64,000 nt of DNA from Methylophaga sp. (GCA_011053005.1 DRHW01000019.1:1-64000), one strand, 5' to 3'; counted from the stretch's first letter, positions 30,504-40,756 are shown. Translations and numbers: made by a program. The notes: generated from the letters alone by a model not told the origin.

Positions 30504-31778
30504 TTAGATAAACATTACCGCCGTTAAGACTAACACCGCAGCTCCCAAGCCTATTACGGTCATTTTTAATACAGAGATTTGTCGGCTTAATGCTGTCAGC
30601 GCAAGATGATCACCGCTGCCTGTCGTATTACTGTTCGATTGTGTACTAATCTTAGCCAACGAATCTTCCACAGCTGTGCGTATTATTGGCGACGTCATTT
30701 CTGTTACGTTATCCGTCAAATAAGTCATTATTATCGGCGATAATTTAGCTTCTATTTGCTGCATTAACGGTTCAAACATTTTTTGCTCATTACGCTGCAA
30801 CCATACTTGGCCTTCGCTATTTAACATCGTCATGATTTGTTGCTGTAAGCCCGCTTCTTTAACGGCATTTTGCACTGCTTTTTCGACAGAATTAGCTATC
30901 GCATCATGTACAGCATGATTGGCGACGGTATTCGCGAGATCTTCCGTTACCTGCTTGGCTTGAACTAACACTTCGGTTTTTAATGCGGGCAATAAAGTAT
31001 CAATCGATAATTGAACTTGTTGATTCACCATTTTCTCTGCGGTATTTGCTGCGACTTGGCGACTAATATCTTCAGCCACTTCACGTACATCTTCTTGCAT
31101 TTTAGGCAAAAGTTCACGCTCAACCGCCGCCATCACATCAGTAAGTACTGTCTGTTGATCAGGCTGACTATTTAATGAAACTAGCTGTTCATTAACAATA
31201 TCTCTTGCGGTTTCATTAGCTACTTGGCGGCTTACCGTTTCTGAAAGTTCGCGCAGTTCTTGCTGCATCGTCGGTACTAAATCTTGCTTCACCATTGTTT
31301 TAAGTTCATCTAACAATGTGGCGGTATCGATCTTCGATGATGTAGAAACTGAATTAGAATCGGCACTGTTGTTAGATGTCGTATCGGCTTGAGCGGCATG
31401 CGTCATCTGTTGCGTTAACTCTACAATAATGGCCTGCAATGCTTCGGCCTCAGGTGGTTTACTTATAGTCGCCACGGCGCCTACTTCTTGTGATTTTGCC
31501 CGATCTGCATCCGTATCATGGCCGGTACAGATAACAACCGGTATCTGTTTTAAATTGTCATCGGCTTTAATCTGTTGTGTTGCGGTCAAGCCATCCATTC
31601 CACCCATCATCACATCCATAAAGATAATATCTGGTTTAATCTTGTCACTTTTTAGATAAACCAAGGCATCTTCACCGCTGCCTAATTCAATCACTTCTAA
31701 ATCATGTGCAACCAATAACTTGCTCAACGTCATCCGCGCTACACGAGAATCATCCACTACCAACGCTATTTGCTGCAT
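30504..31778 (-). CDS. Response-regulator receiver protein with internal repeats and C-terminal TM anchor
   Basis: REC domain ALVVDDSRVARMTLSKLL...PDIIFMDVMMGGMDG...PVVICTG...SKPPE; C-terminal VLKMTVIGLGAAVLVLTAVMFI. Confidence 0.88.
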   Translation of the reverse strand: MQQIALVVDDSRVARMTLSKLLVAHDLEVIELGSGEDALVYLKSDKIKPDIIFMDVMMGGMDGLTATQQIKADDNLKQIPVVICTGHDTDADRAKSQEVGAVATISKPPEAEALQAIIVELTQQMTHAAQADTTSNNSADSNSVSTSSKIDTATLLDELKTMVKQDLVPTMQQELRELSETVSRQVANETARDIVNEQLVSLNSQPDQQTVLTDVMAAVERELLPKMQEDVREVAEDISRQVAANTAEKMVNQQVQLSIDTLLPALKTEVLVQAKQVTEDLANTVANHAVHDAIANSVEKAVQNAVKEAGLQQQIMTMLNSEGQVWLQRNEQKMFEPLMQQIEAKLSPIIMTYLTDNVTEMTSPIIRTAVEDSLAKISTQSNSNTTGSGDHLALTALSRQISVLKMTVIGLGAAVLVLTAVMFI

Positions 31779-31803
31779 TGTTTTATCCTAGATTGTCGCC
31801 ATA

Positions 31804-32115
31804 TCACCCAATGCGATAGACATCTAAATTCACTTTATTAACTTGATGACCCAACATTATCACTTCGCCAGCATATTGTTGCTGCATATCGCTAGCAAAC
31901 TCAAAAAAATAGTAACGCTGAATTTGCACACGGCCTAGGCGATTTCGTTTCAAACGTATTTTTTTCCAACCCACCGTATCATTCAAAAAGCTTACGCCAT
32001 GTTGATTACATGTTCGCTCTGCCGCCTTTATTGCTAGCTCTGCTACACCTCGGCTATCCCACCAAAACCAAAGCAATCCTAACAATAACAAAATAGTTAA
32101 ACCGTTATCAATCAA
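31804..32115 (-). CDS. DUF3301 family protein
   Basis: LLLLGLLWFWWDSRGVAELAIKAAERTCNQHGVSFLNDTVGWKKIRLKRNRLGRVQIQRYYFFEFAS; probable TTG start at 32115 overlapping the rsmE stop. Confidence 0.8.
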   Translation of the reverse strand: MIDNGLTILLLLGLLWFWWDSRGVAELAIKAAERTCNQHGVSFLNDTVGWKKIRLKRNRLGRVQIQRYYFFEFASDMQQQYAGEVIMLGHQVNKVNLDVYRIG

Positions 32116-32840
32116 CCTAAATCTCCCCACAGGGTTTGTACAACAGCCAAAGCCGCGACCGTCGCAGTCTCTGTCCTTAAAATACGAGGTCCAAAACAAA
32201 CAGATGCAAATTCTGCTGCTTGTGCTTGTTCAATTTCTGCCTCGCTCAAACCACCTTCTGGGCCAATCAATAAAGTGATGTCTTGTTGCTTATCTAATGT
32301 CGTAAAACCTGTTTTTGCTAGCGGGTCTAAGACCAAACGGCATCCTTGCTTATTTTCTAGCAAAGCCTCTTCTAAGGACATAACCATTGATAATTCAGGC
32401 AAGACACTGCGACCACTTTGTTCACAAGCGCTGATCATAATGCCTTGCCAATGTGACCAGCGTTTTTCATCTCGGCCGCCGGAAAGCTGCACATTACAAC
32501 GTTCTGTTGCAACCGGAATAATCCGTATCACACCCAGTTCGACCGCTTTTTGCAAGGCATAATCCATCCGTTCGCCGCGTGAAATGCCTTGTAATAAGGT
32601 AATGGTTAATGGCGATTCATTATCTACGTTTACAGTTGATAATAATCGCACCGATGATTCACGTTTAGCGACAGAGTCTAATACTGCATCAACCTCTAAT
32701 CCTTGCCCATCAAACAGGCGCAATGCGTCGCCCTGCTTCATTCGCAATACTTGTATCGCATGACGATGCGCTGCATCAGGCAACACAAACAACTCTTGGT
32801 TATTATTTAGTTCGGGGCAATAAAATCGTGTAATTCGCAT
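32112..32840 (-). CDS. rsmE: 16S rRNA (uracil1498-N3)-methyltransferase
   Basis: HRHAIQVLRMKQGDALRLFDGQG; LQGISRGERMDYALQKAVELGV; LLIGPEGGLSEAEI; GPRILRTETA. Confidence 0.96.
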   Translation of the reverse strand: MRITRFYCPELNNNQELFVLPDAAHRHAIQVLRMKQGDALRLFDGQGLEVDAVLDSVAKRESSVRLLSTVNVDNESPLTITLLQGISRGERMDYALQKAVELGVIRIIPVATERCNVQLSGGRDEKRWSHWQGIMISACEQSGRSVLPELSMVMSLEEALLENKQGCRLVLDPLAKTGFTTLDKQQDITLLIGPEGGLSEAEIEQAQAAEFASVCFGPRILRTETATVAALAVVQTLWGDLG

Positions 32841-32938
32841 TCAATTTTCATCATGGCTAATCAAAAGGGTTGCAGCTAGTTTACATGGAGTTGACGGGGG
32901 TTTGAATGTTATCAATAAGGTATTGCTATACTAACAAA

Positions 32939-33730
32939 ATGAATATTGACATCGAACAGTTAAAAACTATCGTTATTTCCGCCAGCAAAGAGGAGTTACT
33001 GCCTCGTTTTAACTCGGTAAAACGCAATTATAAACGTGATGGCAGTGTCGTGACTGAAGCTGATTTGGTGATGCAGGCTAGGCTGATTACCAGCTTAAAA
33101 GCCTTGTATCCCGATATCGCTTTATTAGGCGAAGAAATGTCAGTCGAACAGCAGCAAACATTATTAGCATCAGATACGCCACTATGGTGTTTAGATCCTG
33201 TAGATGGCACCAGTAACTTTGTCGCTGGCGTGCCTTATTTTTGTGTATCGTTGGCACTGATTGAAAATGGTAAAGTTACCTTAGGTTTAATTTACGATCC
33301 GATTCGAGATGAATGCTTCACCGCACAACGTGGCCAAGGCGCTTATCTCAATAATGAACGACTGATGAGCGAAGACACCGGTTTGCAGTTAAAAGAGGCC
33401 ATTGCCTTAATCGACTTCAAACGCTTAACGCCTGAATTAGCAACCGAATTAGTCACCCGCCGCCCTTATGGATCGCAACGCAGTTTGGGTTCGATTGCTT
33501 TAGAATTATGTTGGATAGCCGCGGGACGAGGTCACATTTATCTACATGGTAAACAGCAGTTATGGGACTATGCAGCAGCGCAACTAATCTTATCTGAAGC
33601 AGGTGCGCTTGCATTAACGCTTGAAGGCAAAGCACTGGGTAGTGACAGCTTAAAACCCATTTCCACGGTTGCCGCTTTAGATGAATCATTATTTAACGAA
33701 TGGACGACTTATTTAACTGTTTCGCGATGA
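32939..33730 (+). CDS. Inositol monophosphatase family protein
   Basis: WCLDPVDGTSNFVAGVPYFCVSLALIENGKVTLGLIYDP; LWDYAAAQLILSEAGA; start refined to 32939. Confidence 0.92.
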   Translation: MNIDIEQLKTIVISASKEELLPRFNSVKRNYKRDGSVVTEADLVMQARLITSLKALYPDIALLGEEMSVEQQQTLLASDTPLWCLDPVDGTSNFVAGVPYFCVSLALIENGKVTLGLIYDPIRDECFTAQRGQGAYLNNERLMSEDTGLQLKEAIALIDFKRLTPELATELVTRRPYGSQRSLGSIALELCWIAAGRGHIYLHGKQQLWDYAAAQLILSEAGALALTLEGKALGSDSLKPISTVAALDESLFNEWTTYLTVSR

Positions 33731-34470
33731 TGTCTGACAATCTTATTCTCCCTGATTGGCCCGCACCAGAGTGTATTAAAGCACTCAGCACTACACGCTT
33801 AGGCGGTTCGAGTTTGCCACCTTATGATGGTTTTAATCTTGGCACTCATGTTGGTGATGAACCTAATACTGTCATTAAAAACCGTGATTATTTAGTCGAG
33901 CTAGCACAGCTACCTGAATCACCACGCTGGTTAAATCAAATCCATGGCACTCAAGTCATTAATAGTAATGATTGGCTGCTCAATATGGATGCTGATGCCA
34001 TTATCAGTCAGCAAAATAATCATATTTGCACGATTATGACGGCGGATTGTTTACCGCTGTTATTGTGCAATAAACAAGGTGATACGGTTGCAGCTATTCA
34101 TGCCGGTTGGCGCGGGCTAGCGGCAGGCATTATCGAAAAAACGATTGCTGAGTTTCATTGTGATCCCCAAGATATTTTAGTCTGGCTAGGTCCGGCGATT
34201 GGCCCTACCCAATTTGAAGTTGGCCCTGATGTTTATCACACTTTTACCCAGCATTCTGCTCAAGCTATTCAGGCATTTCAACAAACGGATGCCACACATT
34301 ATTTAGCGGATATTTATTTGCTTGCGAGACAACGCCTAATCACATTAGGAGTCAATGCTGTCTTCGGCGGTAATTTGTGTACAGCAAGCGATTCACAACA
34401 TTTTTTTTCTTATCGGCGTGACAACGTCACCGGCAGGATGGCATCGATGATCTGGATCAGCTCTAAATAA
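33727..34470 (+). CDS. pgeF: Peptidoglycan editing factor PgeF (YfiH, multicopper polyphenol oxidoreductase family)
   Basis: CIKALSTTRLGGSS; IMTADCLPLLLCNKQGDTVAAIHAGWRGLAAGIIE; FSYRRDNVTGRMASMIWI. Confidence 0.94.
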   Translation: MMSDNLILPDWPAPECIKALSTTRLGGSSLPPYDGFNLGTHVGDEPNTVIKNRDYLVELAQLPESPRWLNQIHGTQVINSNDWLLNMDADAIISQQNNHICTIMTADCLPLLLCNKQGDTVAAIHAGWRGLAAGIIEKTIAEFHCDPQDILVWLGPAIGPTQFEVGPDVYHTFTQHSAQAIQAFQQTDATHYLADIYLLARQRLITLGVNAVFGGNLCTASDSQHFFSYRRDNVTGRMASMIWISSK

Positions 34471-34511
34471 GGTATGATCTTCCGAATTTAGATTTATCCT
34501 TTAGGATTGTT

Positions 34512-35336
34512 ATGGAATTATTGCTCTGGATCATTGGCTTTAGCTTGATTGGCGGTTTGTTGAGTGTCATTGTCGCTTCGTCATTTTTACTGTTATCAAC
34601 TAACGCACGCAATGTAGCCGTTCCTCACTTAGTTAGTTTTGCTATCGGCAGTTTATTAGGCGCTTCTTTTTTAGGTCTAATTCCTCATGCAATGGAACAT
34701 GAATATTCGGTTGATCCACATACTATCGGACTAACTTTACTCTTAGGCTTACTCAGCTTTTTCTTATTAGAAAAAATGGTGTTATGGCGCCACTGCCACA
34801 GTGATCACTGCGAAGGTCATTTACCAGAGCTAGAAGGACATAGCCACTCACATTCGCATGGTCATCATAACAATCAAGACGGCAATAATAAGGCGGCTGG
34901 CACTTTAATTTTAATCGGTGATACCTTTCATAACTTTGTCGATGGTATTTTAATTGCTGCGGCTTTCATGACCGATATCCATCTTGGTATTGTGACCTCA
35001 TTAGCGATCGCCGCTCATGAAATCCCCCAAGAAGTCGGTGATTTTGTTATTTTATTACACAGTGGTTTCACGCGAAAAAAAGCATTATATTACAACATGT
35101 TATCTAGCCTTGGCACGGTTGCAGGCGCACTTATCGCCTACTTTGCATTATCCGATGTACAGCAGTATTTACCTTATGTGTTAATTATTGCCGCCTCTAG
35201 CTTTATCTATATCGCGGTCGCCGATCTCATTCCCGGTTTACATAACAAAGTAAAACTATCCGAAACCTTGCAGCAAATATCGCTCATCGCTGCTGGTGTG
35301 CTATTTATTTACATAGCTCACAGTACCTTGCACTAA
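34512..35336 (+). CDS. ZIP family metal transporter
   Basis: His-rich loop GHSHSHSHGHHNN; GDTFHNFVDGILIAAAF; AAHEIPQEVGDFVILLHSG. Confidence 0.94.
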   Translation: MELLLWIIGFSLIGGLLSVIVASSFLLLSTNARNVAVPHLVSFAIGSLLGASFLGLIPHAMEHEYSVDPHTIGLTLLLGLLSFFLLEKMVLWRHCHSDHCEGHLPELEGHSHSHSHGHHNNQDGNNKAAGTLILIGDTFHNFVDGILIAAAFMTDIHLGIVTSLAIAAHEIPQEVGDFVILLHSGFTRKKALYYNMLSSLGTVAGALIAYFALSDVQQYLPYVLIIAASSFIYIAVADLIPGLHNKVKLSETLQQISLIAAGVLFIYIAHSTLH

Positions 35337-35345
35337 CGGAAAAGC

Positions 35346-36251
35346 GTGTTGAAGCAATTCACTATTTGGCATTTTACAGATGGCAAACCAGGTCATGAAA
35401 ATCAAACGAGGGGCTTAATACAAGCAATGGCGAACGTCACATCAATTCAGCGCCACACGATTGATGTTCCTCAAAGTATGTTGCTACTCTTATGGGCTTT
35501 AATATCTGGTAACTTATTTCGCCAGTTATCAAAACTAAAAAAGCCGGATTACCTTATTGCTGCTGGTCGACGAACCCATTTTCCGATGCTATTAGCAAAG
35601 CTCTGGTTTGGTGGAAAAAGCATCGTCTTAATGCGCCCTTCTTGGCCTAAAAAATGGTTCGATATGCTGATTATTCCTGAGCATGATCATCCTAAAGCAA
35701 GCCCCAATATCCTGACTACGCAAGGCGCTATCAATACGATTACGCCGTCATTTGATCATGATCAAAATCAAGGAATCATTTTAATAGGCGGGCCGAGTAA
35801 ACATTATTATTGGGATACAAGCAGTATTATTCAGCAAATTTCTTCGTTATTAAGCAATATGCCCGACAGATCATGGACGATTATCAACTCTCGCCGAACG
35901 CCTGATAATTTTTTAACTCAACTGCAACATATCTCCCACCCTTACACATTTATTGATCATCACCAAACAAGTAAAGAGTGGCTACCTAAACAACTAGCCA
36001 CTGCTGGACAAATATGGGTTTCACCAGATAGCGTATCAATGATTTACGAAGCGCTCACCTCAGGCGGCGCTGTAGGTTGTTTTGATCTTGAAAAAAAAGG
36101 TGACAATCGGATTGTGAAAGGCATCGAAAAACTGATGCAAAATGGCATGCTGACACCTTTTAAGCATTGGCAAGCTACACATACGATACAGCCACCGCCA
36201 TCTCAACTTAACGAAGCTCAACGGGCAGCAGATTGGATATTAAATCAATGA
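35346..36251 (+). CDS. Mitochondrial fission ELM1-like family protein
   Basis: WHFTDGKPGHENQTRGLIQAMA; LIAAGRRTHFPMLLAK; PDSVSMIYEALTSGGAVG. Confidence 0.85.
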   Translation: MLKQFTIWHFTDGKPGHENQTRGLIQAMANVTSIQRHTIDVPQSMLLLLWALISGNLFRQLSKLKKPDYLIAAGRRTHFPMLLAKLWFGGKSIVLMRPSWPKKWFDMLIIPEHDHPKASPNILTTQGAINTITPSFDHDQNQGIILIGGPSKHYYWDTSSIIQQISSLLSNMPDRSWTIINSRRTPDNFLTQLQHISHPYTFIDHHQTSKEWLPKQLATAGQIWVSPDSVSMIYEALTSGGAVGCFDLEKKGDNRIVKGIEKLMQNGMLTPFKHWQATHTIQPPPSQLNEAQRAADWILNQ

Positions 36252-37372
36252 ACAAAACTCTTACCGTTATTCAAATTTTACCGGCACTGAATAGTGGTGG
36301 CGTAGAACGTGGCACGACTGAAATAGCCAATGCCTTAGTTAAGGCTGGACACCGCTCGATTGTTATTTCTGCTGGCGGTCGTTTAGTTGAACAGTTAGAA
36401 AATGAAGGGACAACTCATATCACCTTGCCTATTGGTGAAAAACGCTTAAGCACGTTGAAATATATCTGGAAAATGAGAAAGATTATTCGAGATATTCAGC
36501 CCGATATTATTCATCTACGATCACGCTTACCGGCATGGATAGCCTATTTAGCATGGAAAAAATTACCTGTAGCTCATCGGCCACATATTGTGACGACTGT
36601 TCACGGCCCTTATTCTGTCAATAAATACAGCGCCATTATGACCATTGGTGAACAGGTCATTGCCGTGTCAAATATGATTAAAAATTATATTCTCGACAAT
36701 TATCAAGGCATCAATCCTAATAAGATCCATGTTATTCATCGAGGCATCGACCCACAACGTTACAGCAATGAATATCGCCCAAGCGATGCGTGGCTGACGC
36801 AATGGCAACAAGATTATCCGCAACTTACAAATCAATTTGTGATGACATTACCAGCTCGTATTACTGGCTGGAAAGGTCAAGATGATTTCATCAGCTGCAT
36901 TCACCGGCTTAAATCTCAAGGCATCAAAGTACAAGGTCTTATCGTGGGTGAAACACATCCGCGTAAACAAGCTTTTTTAGCGGTGCTCAAGCAACGTATT
37001 AAAGAGCTGGATCTTGAAAATGAGATTATATTTACCGGCCACAGAAGTGATCTGCAAAATATCCTCGCTGTTTCCAATATTGTTTTTTCTTTAGCCAAGC
37101 AACCGGAAGCTTTTGGGCGCACGACAATTGAAGCTTTAAGTATGGGTATTCCAGTTATTGGTTATGATCATGGCGGTGTAGCTGAACAACTCGATACGCT
37201 ATTTCCGGAAGGTAAAGTGCCTGTTGAAGATATTCAAGCCGTTGTTGATAAAGTGATCGCTTGGCAACACACAATGCCATCTGTAGGCACTGACCATCCC
37301 TTTACTTTACAAATAATGTGTCAAAAAACTTTAGAGATTTATCAAGAGCTGGCGAATAAACCTAAGATCTGA
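36248..37372 (+). CDS. Glycosyltransferase family 4 protein
   Basis: PALNSGGVERGTTEIANALVKAGH; PARITGWKGQDDFI; EAFGRTTIEALSMGIPVIGYDHGG. Confidence 0.93.
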   Translation: MNKTLTVIQILPALNSGGVERGTTEIANALVKAGHRSIVISAGGRLVEQLENEGTTHITLPIGEKRLSTLKYIWKMRKIIRDIQPDIIHLRSRLPAWIAYLAWKKLPVAHRPHIVTTVHGPYSVNKYSAIMTIGEQVIAVSNMIKNYILDNYQGINPNKIHVIHRGIDPQRYSNEYRPSDAWLTQWQQDYPQLTNQFVMTLPARITGWKGQDDFISCIHRLKSQGIKVQGLIVGETHPRKQAFLAVLKQRIKELDLENEIIFTGHRSDLQNILAVSNIVFSLAKQPEAFGRTTIEALSMGIPVIGYDHGGVAEQLDTLFPEGKVPVEDIQAVVDKVIAWQHTMPSVGTDHPFTLQIMCQKTLEIYQELANKPKI

Positions 37373-37421
37373 CAATGCAAATAGCGTTCGAATCGATCAG
37401 CTAAATTCATGTTAAAAAATA

Positions 37422-38474
37422 CTATTGCGTTATCAGCTTAAAAAAGTCTTTATATTGTTCAATAATCCGGTCGCGACTATATTTCTGTTGATATTCTAAA
37501 TAACCATGTTCAGCTAATTGTTTTGCCTGATTAGGATTTGCAAGTAATGTTTTGATGGCTGATGCTAAAGCAGTTACGTCATCAATCGGTGTCACTAAAC
37601 CATTTTTTTGATCGGTAATTAATTCACTCGGTCCTTGCGATGCGGTGGCAATCATTGGGCATTTATTGAACCACGCTTCAATAATGATGCTGCCCAAACC
37701 TTCATGACGTGACGGGCAAATAAACAAGTCTGCTGTTTGCATTAAGGCATTAACATCACTTTGCCAACCTAAAAACCGAACTCGTTCGGTAATACCAAGC
37801 TGGTTTGCTAATTGCTGCAAACTCTCTTTTTCAGGTCCATCGCCAGCTAACCAAAGTACGGCATCCGTATCTATTTTAGCCAAAGCTTTTAATAAAATAT
37901 CAAAACCCTTGTGTGTATGTAAGCGACCTAAAGCAAACAAAATTGGGACGCCAGCGGGTGTCGAAAAGCTTTCTCTCGCAATGCTTTCAGATGCCGTCTC
38001 ATTTACAAAATTAGGAATATGAACAACGCGATGAGCAGGCAAGCCAGAGTTAATTAAATAGTCACAAATCCCTTTTGTAATGCCTACCCAATAATCACAG
38101 TGTTTGTAATATTTAATATCGTAATAATGGCCCAATCTTGCGACTAATTTATAGTCACCTGCTGGTGTGAGTGAGGTTGCACGGTTCATATACGTCATCA
38201 CAATATCAGGCTTAATGCTTTTTAATGCCTTCCGATATTTATAATGATCGATAAAATGAACCAAACTACCAAACTTAAAGGCATGCATCTCAACATTGGC
38301 CGCTGCAAAGGCATGTTGTCTTATTTTATGAGCTCGGGTGAAGGCATATTGCACAAATTCTTTTTCTGCTGCGAGTTCACAAACAAGACGTGTATAAAAA
38401 TTCTCTGCTCCGCCCTGATTCGCTCCGGCAAGAACATGAGCCACTTTTATTGGAGTGATGCTGTTATTGGTCAT
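37422..38474 (-). CDS. Glycosyltransferase family 4 protein
   Basis: LAGANQGGAENFYTRLVCEL; LFALGRLHTHKGFDILLKAL; CPSRHEGLGSIIIEAWFNKCPMIAT. Confidence 0.93.
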   Translation of the reverse strand: MTNNSITPIKVAHVLAGANQGGAENFYTRLVCELAAEKEFVQYAFTRAHKIRQHAFAAANVEMHAFKFGSLVHFIDHYKYRKALKSIKPDIVMTYMNRATSLTPAGDYKLVARLGHYYDIKYYKHCDYWVGITKGICDYLINSGLPAHRVVHIPNFVNETASESIARESFSTPAGVPILFALGRLHTHKGFDILLKALAKIDTDAVLWLAGDGPEKESLQQLANQLGITERVRFLGWQSDVNALMQTADLFICPSRHEGLGSIIIEAWFNKCPMIATASQGPSELITDQKNGLVTPIDDVTALASAIKTLLANPNQAKQLAEHGYLEYQQKYSRDRIIEQYKDFFKLITQ

Positions 38475-39169
38475 TGTTGCCTCTGTTTATCATCCATCCA
38501 GCCTCTTAAACCCCAATCTCCGCCTGTATCGCGTTTTTTTATTAGAGATTCAATCGCCTTATGTAATCTTGACGCTTTGCGACCTGCTTTGTAACGCGCT
38601 AATGGTGGGAAATAATAAGCGAATGGCACAATATCTGGCCAACCTAAACCATCAATGACAACCAATCTTATAATCGAAGGATCTTGCGTGATGTTATCTT
38701 GTTGAACAACAATATTGTGTAATAACAAGTTACGTGACGGCATGCCAAGTGATTGCCATAAATGAAGAAATGTATTTAGAGCAGGTTTTAGTGCATCATT
38801 AAGACCATATAACCAAACATACTGTTTTAAGGTCATGGATATTTGGCCGTCTGTATCTTTGATTAATTCAAAAGCTAATCCGCGACCCAAGTTAGTCTCA
38901 ACATAGCCATAACATTTTGGCATCAGCTGATAAGCATCATGACCTATCGACTTTTCAACCCGCTGATATACCGCTAAATCAGATATATTCTCATCAAAAT
39001 AAGATAAGGGACGAAGATTGCCAGGGAAGGATTTTTCAGCTCGCTTTCTTTCAGGCGCACGTTCCGGTCGAGCAATTTTGATGCAGCATAGTGGATTATT
39101 GGGATCAACAAAACAAAGTCTATTACCACCCGACGAAAAGGCAGAATCTAACGAGGCAAATTCAATCAT
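38471..39169 (-). CDS. YrbL family protein (PhoP-regulated, kinase-like)
   Basis: FSSGGNRLCFVDPNNPLCCIKIARPERAPERKRAEKSFPGNLRPLSYFDENISDLAVYQ... Confidence 0.85.
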   Translation of the reverse strand: MIEFASLDSAFSSGGNRLCFVDPNNPLCCIKIARPERAPERKRAEKSFPGNLRPLSYFDENISDLAVYQRVEKSIGHDAYQLMPKCYGYVETNLGRGLAFELIKDTDGQISMTLKQYVWLYGLNDALKPALNTFLHLWQSLGMPSRNLLLHNIVVQQDNITQDPSIIRLVVIDGLGWPDIVPFAYYFPPLARYKAGRKASRLHKAIESLIKKRDTGGDWGLRGWMDDKQRQQ

Positions 39170-39362
39170 TATTAACCTTTCTTTAGTCTCAATTTACCAG
39201 GGCCACGTTCAGCGGATAAAGCCAACACAGGAAGCCACGTCGACCCATTATTATTTTGTGTGTTTATCACTGATGGAATCCGCGAGTTATATATCTAAAC
39301 GAGTATTAACTTTAATTTAATAGTTTTAAGTTGGAATGGATGCTGAATGAAATTTAAACGTA

Positions 39363-40292
39363 TTAGCCAGCATTTCTGTGCTGAGATAATATTTTTAAGA
39401 AAGCATCTGGGTTCTTAATCTGTGTTAATTCACCTTCACGAGGGAATAATTTGTCTTGCAGGCGTGACAACCAAAAACGTAATGCAGCAGCACGTAAAAC
39501 CAAATTCCAGTTGGCTGCTTCATTATCCGTTAATTCCCGTTGTTTAGAATAAGCGGCCATCAATGCCTGATAACGCTCAAGCTCAATTAAACCGGATTCA
39601 TCGACACACCAATCATTTACCGCGACTGCCAAGTCGTACAGCAAATATTCATCACAGGCATAATAAAAGTCGATAATGCCTTTTAATTGATCGCCTTCAA
39701 ATAAGGCGTTATCACGAAATAGGTCTGAGTGAGTAACACCCATTGTTAAGTCTAAATTGGCATAGTTTTGTTGAAAGTCCAATTCATCACGTAGTAACGC
39801 AGCACTATCATCATCAAGATGTGGCAATAAGGTTTCAGCCATCAGCTGACGCCATTCAGGTCCGCGTTCTGTTGTGCGATGAAACTCGAACTGTTGGCCA
39901 ACCGTGTGCATTTTCCCCAAGATATCGCCAATCGCCTGACATTGCGCAATATTTGCAATCGTATCAACACCTCGGCCCGATAATCGCATCACTAAAGCAG
40001 CGGGTTTATCGCAAAGCATTTTTAAATAATTGCCTTGCGTATCAGCAGCAGGATGCGCCGAAGGAATGCCTTGTTGATAAAAAAAGGTCATCACATTAAG
40101 AAAATAAGATAATTCATCAAAAGAATGTTGCTCGAACAAGGTCAATACAAACTGTCCCTGTTCAGTTGTAACAAAATAATTGGTATTTTCGATGCCATCA
40201 CTAATGCCTTCATACGACACTAGAGATCCGACGGAATAATCATTTAAAAACGTAACAAGCGCGTCACGTGACACTTCAGTATAAACAGACAT
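39363..40292 (-). CDS. thrB: Homoserine kinase
   Basis: MSVYTEVSRDALVTFLNDYSVGSLVSYEGISDGIENTNYFVTT; GVTHSDLFRDNALFEGDQLKGIIDFYYACDEYLLYDLAVAVNDWC. Confidence 0.95.
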   Translation of the reverse strand: MSVYTEVSRDALVTFLNDYSVGSLVSYEGISDGIENTNYFVTTEQGQFVLTLFEQHSFDELSYFLNVMTFFYQQGIPSAHPAADTQGNYLKMLCDKPAALVMRLSGRGVDTIANIAQCQAIGDILGKMHTVGQQFEFHRTTERGPEWRQLMAETLLPHLDDDSAALLRDELDFQQNYANLDLTMGVTHSDLFRDNALFEGDQLKGIIDFYYACDEYLLYDLAVAVNDWCVDESGLIELERYQALMAAYSKQRELTDNEAANWNLVLRAAALRFWLSRLQDKLFPREGELTQIKNPDAFLKILSQHRNAG

Positions 40293-40321
40293 TAATAATA
40301 AGACTCAGAAGCTAAAACTAT

Positions 40322-40660
40322 TTACCATTTAAACAAGATCCAGTTTGGCACGAGGTCAGACTGTAATTCAAATTGTTTAGATTCTAATGAACCATCACCA
40401 TCGGTATCAATGAAGTAATATGGCTTACCCACTGTCGGTGTCACTTTGATCATATATAACTGACCATTTGCCCGATATTCTTCAATGGTACGGTCTTCTT
40501 TTTGAATAATATTGATTTCAGGTTCGATGCTTTGTCCATCCTCCAATGGGGGTGGAATAACAGGCGCCTGAGGTAGCTCAGGATCAGCAGACCAAACATT
40601 GGCTGACATTAACAAGCTAACAACGCATACAATAGGCATAACAGCGGATTTGTTAAACAT
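40322..40660 (-). CDS. DUF2782 domain-containing protein
   Basis: EPEINIIQKEDRTIEEYRANGQLYMIKVTPTVGKPYYFIDTDGDG; signal peptide; start refined to 40660; next to thrB/polA. Confidence 0.87.
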   Translation of the reverse strand: MFNKSAVMPIVCVVSLLMSANVWSADPELPQAPVIPPPLEDGQSIEPEINIIQKEDRTIEEYRANGQLYMIKVTPTVGKPYYFIDTDGDGSLESKQFELQSDLVPNWILFKW

Positions 40661-40756
40661 GATTTGTGCTCCGTATAATTTCGGACTAAGAATAGCATTC
40701 AAATGCGCGATTATAGCAATCTATCACCCAATATCTAAAATATAAAGTAAATAGCC

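Noticed and set aside
38244-38594. Plus-strand ORFs 38244-38594 and 38455-38658 over the glycosyltransferase/yrbL junction
   Set aside because: Shadow ORFs antisense to two confident genes, without start or RBS support.
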